DNA of 48,827 nucleotides from assembly GCA_002749055.1 (NCBI GenBank), contig PDTW01000028.1, forward strand, positions 1-48,827, read 5' to 3'. Under the pieces are notes generated by a model. It ran no database searches. It saw only the letters and a program-made list of their open reading frames with translations, and had not been told where the DNA came from. This document shows, piece by piece, positions 40,659 through 48,697 of the stretch. The translations under genes and the position numbers were made by a program. This stretch comes from Candidatus Altimarinota bacterium (GTDB lineage Bacteria > Patescibacteriota > Gracilibacteria > BD1-5 > UBA6164). Positions within the stretch are counted from its first letter, which is position 1. The number at the start of each line of letters is the position of its first letter.

Positions 40659-42563
40659 ATGTTTGATTTTAGTTCTAAAATATTAGATTTTTGAAAAAAG
40701 AATATCATAATAAATAGAAACATAAGTTTAGATGAGTGATTAGAATGTTTTTTATTAATTAGTTCTTCTGACCTAACATTAGCAGACAATGTATTAAATA
40801 AAATTTTAGATTTAATAATTGATAAAATTTGAAAAGAAGATTCTTATTCGGATTTTTCTTTGGCACTTCAAAATATAAACTCTTTTTTGAAACAATGGAA
40901 TAAAGACCTTGAGAAGGAGTTAAAAATAAATATAATTATATGACTTCTTGATGAAAATACTTTTTTATTCTCTGAAATATGAAAAGTATCATGTTATCTA
41001 ATAAAAAATAACAATGAACTTTTAGAAGTAACTGACAAAAAGTATAATAAAAAACAGTTTTGATTTATCTCTTCAGGTGAATTAAGTGAGTGAGAAATAA
41101 TAGTAATGTGAACTCATAAGTTATTAAATTATCTTTCAAATAGTGATTTTTTAGACTGAGCTAGATTAGATACTTTAGAGGCCTTTAATGAAAATATAGT
41201 TGATATACTTAATTCTGAAATAATTGAAAAAAATCTTTGAATTACTTCTATTAAGTATAAATCAAATTGAGTTTTAAATAATAAATCAAGTAAATTTTTA
41301 TTTATTAAAGAATTTTTCATAAAACTTTTAGATAATAATTTTTCAAAGAAGATAATTGCATCATATTTTGTTTTGAAAGACAAAATAAGTAAAAAATCAA
41401 AAACTATAAAAAATATTATTTTTATTTTATGAATAATTATTTCTTTCTTTTTGTTGTATTCTATTATTTTGAATATAGTTTGAAATAATAGTTACATGGA
41501 AAAAAAGGTAGAATACACTAAAGATTTAGAAAAAGCAAAATCATATGTTGTTGTTGCTAGTGAAAATATTAACAATCCAGATTTATTTAATTTGAATATC
41601 AATAATGCTGAGAAAATTATAGAAACTATAAAAAAAGAAAAACTTTTTTTAAATGATCTTAATAAGATGAAAGATGATATAAGTATATTAAAAAAACAGT
41701 TTAATTGAGTAGAGATATTTGAAGAAAATTCTAACAATAAAGTTTTTGTTGGAGAGATTCCTTGAGCAGTAAAAATACTTAAAAAAGATAAAAAATTATA
41801 TGTTATTGGTAAAAATTGAGTTTATCTTTTAGATCAAGAGAACCTTAAAATGCAACCATATATATTTGAGAAATTAGATATTGATGAAGAGTATTTTATA
41901 GATGCTACAGTTTTGGTAAGTGATATAATCTTATTAACTAATAAATCAAAAATAGTTAAATTTAATAAATGATATTTTAATTTTGTTGATGTAAAGTGAC
42001 AAAAAGTTTGGCAAAATTCAAAAAACATTGAATCATATTGAAGAAATATTTATTTGTTATGACAAGAAAATAATCAAATATATAAACATTCTAAATCATG
42101 AGCTAGATTCAATTCTGCTTTAAATTATTTAAAAGATGAAGATGTAAAGAATATCTGAAATATAAGATCTATTGCTATTGATTGATGAATATATATACTG
42201 AAAAATGATTTAAGTATGTTGAAGTTTTTTGCTTCTCCAAAGTATAGAATAGAAAAACTAATTCTTAATAAACTTCCCAAAAATTATAATGTAGAAGTTG
42301 ATAATAATATAGAAATAAAAACAAGAGCAAACTTGAATTATGTTTATATGCTTTTGAATAATAAAATATTTATTTTTAAACCAAACAGGAAAGTATATAA
42401 TGATGTCAAAAGTCTTATGTATTTATGACAAATTGAGTGAAAAAGTTATAAAATTATAGATTTTTACCCAAGTCATGACTGAGAGATAATTGTTTTAAAT
42501 GAATCATGATTATATAAACTGAATTTTGATGTAGATGAAGATGATAAAATAATCCTTAGATAA
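40659..42563 (+). CDS. Unknown single-pass membrane protein, phosphatase-like N domain and propeller-like C domain (634 aa)
   Basis: Residues 1-235 contain FSLALQNINSFLKQWNKDLE then NIIIGLLDENTFLFSEIGKV SCYLIKNNN, reminiscent of a PPM/PP2C-like phosphatase fold, but no metal-binding Asp-Gly motif is visible, so it may be inactive. A single TM helix (about residues 250-270, IFILGIIISFFLLYSIILNI) is followed by a coiled coil and a beta-rich domain with repeated strands such as KLYVIGKNGVYLLDQENLK. Large, probably surface-exposed. No assigned function. Confidence 0.6.
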
Positions 42564-42591
42564 TTAAATAATTTAAAATTAACAAAAAAAT

Positions 42592-43362
42592 ATGTGAAGA
42601 GGTCCAGTTGTAGCAAAAAGGAGAGATGCAGTTAATGCTGTTAAGTGAAAAGTTTTTTCACTTCATGCAAAGTTGATATCAATAGCAGCACAAAAATGAG
42701 GAGATCCTGATTCTAATCCATCATTAGCATCAGCAATATATAAGGCTAAAAAAGATTGAGTTCCAAATGATAATATTGAAAGATCAATAAAAAAATGAAC
42801 AGGAGAAGATAAATCATGAAATCAAATTGTAGAAGTAGTTTATGAATGATATGCTTCTTGATGAACAGCCGTTATGGTTTCAGTTTTGACTGACAATAAA
42901 AATAGAACAGTTTCATCTATAAGACATATTTTTTCTAAATATTGATGAAATATGTGAGAATCTTGAGCAGTGTCATGGATGTTTCATAGGAAATGAGTTA
43001 TATTTATTAGTTCCGAAAAATATGATTATGAAAAGATAGAAGAGCTAGTATTTGAAACAAAAGCTGAAGATATAATTAAAGAAGATTCTTATATAAAAAT
43101 AATAACTCAAACTTGAGATTTGCATGAAGTTGAGAAATTCTTTGAAGATAAATGAATAGAAATAATAGAATCAAAATTAGACTACATCCCTGATACAGAA
43201 GTAGAAATTACAGAGTTTGATAAAGCATTAAAATTTAAAAAAATGATAGAAGCATTTGAAGAAGATGAAGATGTACATATAGTTTCTACAAATGAAATAA
43301 TATCAAAAGATTTAGAAAAGCAAGTAGATGATTTTATTGAAAAAAATAAATTTAGAACTTAA
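42592..43362 (+). CDS. yebC: YebC/PmpR family (TACO1) translation or transcription factor (256 aa)
   Basis: MGRGPVVAKRRDAVNAVKGK is a variant of the usual MAGHSKWxxIKHKK start; the body is standard: AAQKGGDPDSNPSLASAIYK AKKDGVPNDNIERSIKKGTG, VVYEGYASGGTAVMVSVLTD and GNMGESGAVSWMF. The family has been linked to transcription control and, more recently, to relief of ribosome stalling at polyproline. It ends 39 bases before the direct repeat that bounds the mobile island. Confidence 0.93.
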
Positions 43363-43400
43363 AAGATTCCAATTTCACTCTATTTCTTTCTCGAATAAAA

Positions 43401-43425
43401 TAATTATGAAAAATAGCAGCATATG
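43401..43425 (+). repeat. 25-bp direct repeat, left copy (edge of the island)
   Basis: Exactly the same 25 bases (starting TAATTATGAAAAATAG, ending CAGCATATG) recur at 46413-46437 in the same orientation, 3012 bases away. The left copy ends precisely where the insertion sequence begins. The other bases of the 43363-43425 gap show no gene. Confidence 0.9.
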
Positions 43426-43510
43426 GGCATAATCTAAATTTTAGTGGAGAAAAAAAATAAATATAATATGTTAGAGATTAAATTTTAACATATTTTTAAA
43501 ATAAAAAATT

Positions 43511-43885
43511 ATGGAAAATATAGCCCAAGAATTATTAGAATTATTTTTACCATCAGAAATAGATTGGAAAAGATATAAACTGTCAAAAGTAGAAGAAATA
43601 AAAGATGAAAATATTTCACCATTTGTATGAAGACTAGAATTTCATCTAGAAGAATTAAATATAATACCAAATAATGAAGAATACAAATGAAAACAAATAA
43701 TATCTAAATGATTCTATCCATCAAAAAAAATACATGATTTTGCAGTGAGAGATAAATTATCAACATTAGTAGTTAAGAGAAGAAAATGGCAAGAAAAAGA
43801 ATGATGAAAAATAATAAATTCAGAAATAAATTGTAACTATCCCTGAACACAAACATCAAAAAGTTTGTTGTCTTTTTTAAAATAA
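43511..43885 (+). CDS. ISAon1-type transposase N-terminal ORF (124 aa)
   Basis: MENIAQELLELFLPSEIDWK followed by FHLEELNIIPNNEEYKGKQI and ISKGFYPSKKIHDFAVRDKL matches the separately encoded N-terminal part of ISAon1-like ISL3 transposases. It includes the basic strand STLVVKRRKWQEKEGGK. The frame ends TTA-AAA-TAA; the catalytic ORF is in the +1 frame and is open from 43881, so the two parts are either separate proteins or joined by frameshifting at that site. Confidence 0.85.
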
Positions 43886-43916
43886 ACTCATTGAACAATG
43901 AGATATAAGTAATTCA

Positions 43917-44954
43917 ATGCTTTCAACTTTGTACGGAATAAATGAAAAAACTTTATCATATTATTTCATAAATGTAATATCAGATTTTGCGTTAGAAAAA
44001 GAAAAAGAAGAAAGTGATGAAAAACTTTTTATGTGAAAAAGAAATACCTGCAGACCCCAATATATATCTAAGTATTCAAAACTAAAAAAAGAATGATACT
44101 TTAATTCTTCTAAACTTTGAAAAAATCTTTGTGTAGATGAAAAAAATATAAATTGAAAAGTATATACAATATTTTCAAATCCAGATTTAAAACAAGGTTT
44201 AGTATGAATAATACCTTGAGTAAAATCTAAGAATGTTACAGAATTGGTAAGAAAGAAATCAAAATTTAAAGACAGATTAATAGTAAAAGAAGTAGCTTTA
44301 GATATGGCTAGAAATATGGAATGGATAGCAAGAGAATTATTTCCTCAAGCAAGGCAAGTAGTGGATAGATTTCATGTAATGAAAAATGTATTATGAGATA
44401 TACAAGCTGTAAGAATTAGATTAAAAACAGGAATAATAAAAGAAGAGTTAGATTTAGAAACTAAATCAAAAATAGAGAGAATAAAATATTCTCCTAAAGA
44501 GTATAAATTAAATAACAATCTTTCTGAAACAAAAAAAGAACTGATAACTAGAGTTAGATATCAACTCTTTAAAAGAAAAAAAGACTGGAATGATAATCAG
44601 AAAGATAGATGGAAGATTATTAAAAAGTTAAAAAATCTGGAAGAACTAGTTTTTTCTTATGAAGTAGTATCAGATTTATTTGATATATTTGATGAAAAAA
44701 AAGGAGCATTATCTTTTCAGCAATGGTTTAGCAAAATATCTAAAAGAGAAAATATTATTGAAATGCAAAATTCTTGAAGGATAGTACAAAACCATTTAGT
44801 GAGAATTTTAGCTTATTTTGATAATAAATTTACTAATGCTTTTGCCGAATCTTTAAATTCTAGAATCAAAAGATTTATTAGTAATTTAAGATGATTTAAA
44901 AATCAGGATTATATGATTTACAGGATTATTAGAAAATTTGATTGAAATTTTTAA
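43917..44954 (+). CDS. ISL3-family DDE transposase catalytic ORF (345 aa)
   Basis: Starts MLSTLYGINEKTLSYYFINV; the DDE triad candidates are the Asp in LCVDEKNINGK, the Asp in VALDMARNMEWIARELFPQA and the Glu in NAFAESLNSRIKRFISNLRG. RQVVDRFHVMKNVLGDIQAV is the conserved block of the IS204/IS1001/IS1096/IS1165 group. The frame is intact, so the enzyme may be active. It is in the +1 frame relative to the first ORF, with an ATG 32 bases after that stop codon; fusion by frameshifting is an alternative. Confidence 0.9.
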
Positions 44955-44993
44955 TCCACCAAAATTTAGATTATGCCAAAAAAACATTTAAAA

Positions 44994-45021
44994 TTGACAA
45001 CAATACACATATGTCTACAAT
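44994..45021 (+). promoter_or_regulatory. Consensus sigma-70 promoter of the foreign cassette
   Basis: TTGACA (44994-44999), 16 bases, TACAAT (45016-45021). It lies 16 bases inside the DNA that follows the IS right end and 52 bases before the ATG. A short inverted repeat (GAGTTTAAATTCCTAGACTC, 45027-45046) follows in the leader. Confidence 0.65.
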
Positions 45022-45062
45022 GTTCCTGAGTTTAAATTCCTAGACTCAAAAACCAAAACAAA

Positions 45063-45068
45063 AGGAGG
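45063..45068 (+). promoter_or_regulatory. Perfect Shine-Dalgarno AGGAGG
   Basis: AGGAGG ends 4 bases before the ATG at 45073. This is the only canonical Shine-Dalgarno sequence I found before a gene in the window; host genes have A/T-rich leaders. It supports the start codon and a foreign origin. Confidence 0.8.
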
Positions 45069-45072
45069 ACTT

Positions 45073-45399
45073 ATGTCCCAGTTTATAAAACTATTAGCAT
45101 CAGCTTTTTTGTCTATATCTATATTTAGCTCTGTGAATGCTGCCAGTCTAGTTCCAGGTAGTGCTATTTGCGAAGCTTATTCAGACCATGCTTATGCACA
45201 GGTGCATAGTGACTTTATTCCAGTAAAGATTCACTTTGTTATCTTCAGACCAGCTACTAACTCTGTTAGTACTATCAAGTGGGGTGGTTGGAATCAAATA
45301 GTTACATTTAGTAGCTATGGTGTTTCAATTAGTCCAGGAGATAAACTGCTAATCTGGGATGATAACTACACAATGTATGAAGACATCACTTGTAGTTAA
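45073..45399 (+). CDS. Secreted small protein of apparent standard-code origin (108 aa)
   Basis: Residues 1-23 are a clear signal peptide (MSQFIKLLASAFLSISIFSS, then VNA before ASL). The mature 85-residue protein is beta-rich in look, with Trp in IKWGGWNQIV and LLIWDDNYTMYED and two Cys (AICEAY and the C-terminal ITCS) that could form a disulfide. No family recognised. Its five glycines are GGT or GGA with no TGA, while its neighbours use mainly TGA; hand count gives 120 G+C of 327 (37%). With its own promoter, AGGAGG and GC-stem terminator it looks like an intact gene from a bacterium with the standard code. Confidence 0.8.
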   Translation: MSQFIKLLASAFLSISIFSSVNAASLVPGSAICEAYSDHAYAQVHSDFIPVKIHFVIFRPATNSVSTIKWGGWNQIVTFSSYGVSISPGDKLLIWDDNYTMYEDITCS

Positions 45400-45418
45400 T
45401 CTTTCCTAAAGTAACAAG

Positions 45419-45445
45419 CAACCCTTTTTAAAGGGTTGTTTTTAT
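45419..45445 (+). terminator. GC-stem terminator of the foreign cassette
   Basis: CAACCCTTT, loop TT, AAAGGGTTG, then TTTTTATT: a 9-bp stem with five G/C pairs at most, quite unlike the A/T-only terminators of the host genes. The stop codon of the convergent minus-strand gene (TAA, 45428-45430) lies in the loop and stem. Confidence 0.9.
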
Positions 45446-46255
45446 TGGGAAACACCTGATATCTATATTTTTTAAAAAGTTAATTTTAGTAGCTTTATCT
45501 TCTTTTAAAAAACTATCAATAATATTTTTTACATAATAATTTGTAAAAAGTTCTTTTGATGGTACTGGCAAATACACACTTGGCAATGTATCATATATAA
45601 GTATTGAATATAGATATGCTTTTTTATAATTCTCTATAATTGAGAAGTTAATGATGAGAGGTATATTTAATCTTTTATTAATATTACTATTTTGGATTAT
45701 GTATTCATTTTTATCAGTTTTGCAGTATTTATTCTCAACAGCATCTGTTTCTGAATACCTAAATGACATAATTTCATTTCAATTATTATAAGAAAAAATA
45801 TCAGGTTGAACATATGGAACTTGAGGTGAACTTAGTATAAAAATATATGTAAATATTATGATTCACCATGTAGTTAGAAAGTTTTTACTAACTTTTGGTA
45901 ATTTCAATAATAGATATGTGGAGTATAAAAATATTATAATAAAAAGAAAAATTATAAGAAAATGACTTATACTTTCTGCATATAGTTGATAATTTTGTAA
46001 TACAAATAAAAATGAAAATAACACTACAAAAACTATTCAATTAGCTCTATATAGAGAATTCTTTTTAGATTTAATTGCAAGAATAGAGTATATTATTGTT
46101 GAACATATCAATAAAACAATATTGAGTCATATTATTATGATAGAAGAGTTTTCATGATAAGGCATATCTTGCACTATAAGTATATAGATTAATATTGCTA
46201 TATATATTCAATATTTTTTCAGAAAATTTAATATATTTATTTTAACCATACTCAT
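45428..46255 (-). CDS. Unknown polytopic membrane protein with extracytoplasmic C domain (275 aa)
   Basis: About five hydrophobic segments (for example IYIAILIYILIV, IGLNIVLLICSTIIYSI, VVLFSFLFVLQN, HFLIIFLFIIIFLYSTYL, WGIIIFTYIFILSS) followed by about 120 residues rich in Tyr, Asn and Ile. Uses TGA for Gly at least five times, so it is a host-code gene. Its last eight or so codons (ending PIKTTL) come from the terminator of the foreign cassette, so the original 3' end has probably been replaced. Function unknown. Confidence 0.65.
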
Positions 46256-46542
46256 TATTATTATTGTAATACAACAGTTATTATATCATATAATATATTG
46301 ATAATGCAAATTTAACTGAATTTTTCTCGTCCATTGGGGAAAATACTCAAAAAATTAAGCTGTTTTTCACTTTTATAATCATCGATTTAGCAAAGCAATT
46401 TAACATCTCTCCTAATTATGAAAAATAGCAGCATATGTTATGAACTCACACAAAAAAATGAAAAAATCTTGCTAAATTAAATTTTTTATATACAATTCTT
46501 TAGCTTATAAATATAATATATATCAATTATTAAAAAATAACA
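46256..46542. other. Intergenic region before rplY with right direct repeat
   Basis: This 287-base gap holds the right copy of the 25-bp direct repeat (46413-46437) and a 9-bp inverted repeat ATTTAGCAA / TTGCTAAAT (46385-46393 and 46471-46479) that encloses it. The sequence just left of the repeat (CAATTTAACATCTCTCC) loosely resembles that left of the first copy. No convincing ORF. The rplY leader (46480-46542) is A/T-rich. Confidence 0.6.
46413..46437 (+). repeat. 25-bp direct repeat, right copy (edge of the island)
   Basis: Identical to 43401-43425. After the repeat the sequence continues TTATGAACTC, whereas the left copy is followed by the IS end. If the two copies recombined, the island of about 3.0 kb would be removed and yebC would lie next to rplY. 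Confidence 0.9.
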
Positions 46543-47169
46543 ATGAAAAAACTAGAATTAAATGCTGAAATAAGGGAAAAGGGGGAAGATTTAAAAAAGC
46601 TAAGAGCTTCAAAAATAATTCCAGCTGTAGTTTATTGAAATAATCAAGAACCTATATCTTTTAAGATGAATAACTCAGATTTTTTAAGAACTTTTAGAGT
46701 ATCTTGAGAAAGTCATATAATTAATTTAAAAATTTGAAAAAAAACTATTGAAGTTTTGGTTCATCAAATTCAAAAAGATCCTGTTACATGAGCTTTTTTA
46801 CATGTAGATTTTTATGCAATTACTAAAGGTGAGAAACTTACTACTAAAATTCATCTTAATTTTGTTTGAGAATCTGAAGCTGCAAAACTTTGAGCTATTA
46901 TCGAGGAAAATATGAAAGAAATTGAAGTTAAGTGTTTACCAAAAGATTTGGTAGATAGTTTTGATGTTGATATATCTGTTTTAAAAGAATTTGGTGATTC
47001 TGTAAAAGTTTCTGATTTAAACATTAGTGATGCTTACCAAGTTAATGCACCTGCTGATGAAATAGTAATAAGTTCTTCTAAACCAGCTAAGGCAGAAGAT
47101 TTAGATGCTCCAGTTGTTGCACCTGAAGTTGAGTGAGAAGAGGCTAATGCTAGTGAAGAAACAAAATAA
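46543..47169 (+). CDS. rplY: 50S ribosomal protein L25/TL5/CTC family (208 aa)
   Basis: LELNAEIREKGEDLKKLRAS KIIPAVVYGNN is the L25 domain that binds 5S rRNA; VLVHQIQKDPVTGAFLHVDF YAI and the CTC-type C-terminal beta domain (residues 95-185) follow, ending in an Ala/Glu-rich acidic tail. The long form is a general-stress protein (Ctc) in some bacteria. Followed at once by a strong terminator. Confidence 0.95.
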
Positions 47170-47185
47170 AAAAATTTACAAACAT

Positions 47186-47224
47186 AGACTTATCATTAAA
47201 CTAATGGTAAGTCTTTTATTTTTT
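47186..47224 (+). terminator. Intrinsic terminator of rplY
   Basis: AGACTTATCATTA, a 3-base loop, TAATGGTAAGTCT (13-bp stem with one G-T pair) followed by TTTATTTTTT. Confidence 0.85.
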
Positions 47225-47238
47225 ATACAATTAAATTT

Positions 47239-47568
47239 ATGATTATAAAAATATTTTGAAAGGAAGATGTAACTAAAAAGTTATTTACAAGTGTTCAAAA
47301 CTCTATTGAAGATTTATGACTAACAGATTTTATACCTTTAGAAAAAGTTACAAAAGATGACGAATTAAAAAAAGAACTTGGTATAAAAAAAGAACCTGCT
47401 TTAATAATAGAAGAAGAATCTATAGATTTTAAAGATGTTATTTTTGAATGAGTAACTTTAAGTGATGAGGAAATTAAGTCTATGCTTATAAGTATAGTAG
47501 GTTGATGAGAATCTTGAGGATGAAGTTGTTGAACAGATGGTTCATGCTGAACTTGTAGTGCTTGTTAA
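47239..47568 (+). CDS. Thioredoxin-fold-like protein with Cys-rich tail (109 aa)
   Basis: MIIKIFGKEDVTKKLFTSVQ, then DFIPLEKVTKDDELKKELGI and KKEPALIIEEESIDFKDVIF suggests a small thioredoxin fold like the redox-active disulfide protein 2 group (pattern ... V..Palvi....). There is no CxxC in the N-terminal half where the active site normally lies. Instead the C terminus, GGGESGGGSCGTDGSCGTCSAC, has four Cys, nearly all other residues being TGA-encoded Gly, Ser and Thr. It may be a redox or metal-binding protein. Confidence 0.55.
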
Positions 47569-47587
47569 TAATTTAATAAAAAAATAA

Positions 47588-48616
47588 ATGAATAATCTTT
47601 TTTATATATGTCTTTTTATATTATGAATGATGTTTTGAAGTTTCGCTTCAGTACTCATCTATAGACTAAAATCTTGAGAAAAATGAATTTTAACTTGAAG
47701 AAGCCATTGTAATAGTTGTTGACATGTACTTAATTATTTAGATTTAATACCTATTTTTTCTTATTTATTTAATTTTTGAAAATGCAAATATTGTAAGAAA
47801 AAAGTTGCTAGTGTTTATCCACTTTTAGAAATTAGTTCATGATTATTATATTTACTTATATGATATTTTTTGGTAGATTTTTCTCTTCTTTTATCTTGAA
47901 ATATCCTTGAAATAACTAGGTTATTATTTTTTCTTATTATATGACTTTTGAGTATTATTTATACTTTTTATGATGTGTTATTCCTTGAAATTCATGAAAA
48001 AGTACTATTAGTTTGAGTAATCTTTAGTCTAATAATTTTGTCTCTACAAACACTCTTTCCATCATTTCAGGTAATATCCTTTCTGCCTATTATGTCCGAA
48101 AGTTTAAGTACTTGATTATTATCTATATTATTGTCATTTATTATTGTGTGACTTCTTTATACAATAATGTTAAAATGATTGAAAGAAATATACGATATTA
48201 TAATTATAGTGTGAATAATTTTATCATTACTATGATTTAAATATTTTTTTAATGTTGAATTGTCAAATATTCCAATTTTTAGTTGAATTATATGATCATT
48301 ATGATTATTTACATTTTTCTTTTTACAAATATTAGTTTCTCGTTGAGTTTGGATGTGATGAGGGGATTTAAGAATAGCTATACTTATAGGTAGTATTTTA
48401 TGAATTCCTTTGACATTTGCTTGAGGAATGATTACATATTTAGTTTGAAGTGTTATATGAATTTCTCTTATAATTTATTCAAGACTAAAAAAGCTAAAAA
48501 ATTGAACAAAAATGGATACCCAAATACCTTTTTGACCCTTTTTGGCAATAGGCTTTTTCCTGACTCTTTTTTATCAAAATGAGATTTTAAATTTTATAGA
48601 AATATATTTTTGATAA
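47588..48616 (+). CDS. pilD: Prepilin peptidase / N-methyltransferase, A24 family (342 aa)
   Basis: Residues 1-90 show the methyltransferase part: MNNLFYICLFILGMMFGSFA SVLIYRLKSGEKG, with two zinc-binding Cys pairs CNSC and CKYC (residues 41 and 66). The peptidase Asp residues are in FYDVLFLEIHEKVLL (about residue 128) and GGGDLRIAILIG (about residue 257), matching the aspartyl protease pair of the family; eight TM helices are likely. It would process the pseudopilins encoded at 25841 and elsewhere. Some TGA codons are in the Gly-Gly-Gly-Asp motif. Confidence 0.93.
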
Positions 48617-48697
48617 TTGTAAACATAAAATTATTTACTTATTTTTATTTTTAGAGTAAAATGTTTTATATAACTAGTTTGTAAATAAAATAAAAAA

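Larger units (their letters stand above)
43426..44977 (+). mobile_element. ISL3-family (ISAon1-like) insertion sequence, 1552 bp
   Basis: Terminal inverted repeats are GGCATAATCTAAATTTTAGT (43426 on) and, at the other end, the reverse complement of GGCATAATCTAAATTTTGGT (ending 44977); 22 of 23 bases match. Between them lie two transposase frames. ISL3 elements usually make an 8-bp duplication, but the flanks here differ (AGCATATG left, AAAAAAAC right), so the right-hand flank has been changed since insertion. The transposase uses TGA as Gly, so the IS is adapted to this code. Confidence 0.9.

Noticed and set aside
43407-43425. ATG within the 25-bp direct repeat as a start of a small ORF (MKNSSI...)
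   Set aside because: Left copy runs into the IS end and the right copy gives no sustained frame; the repeat is better seen as a non-coding boundary.
569-48616. Widespread frameshifts or pseudogenes, because most genes look broken at TGA under the standard code
   Set aside because: Every break is a TGA in frame at a conserved Gly, with the same protein continuing; this is code 25, not decay or selenocysteine.
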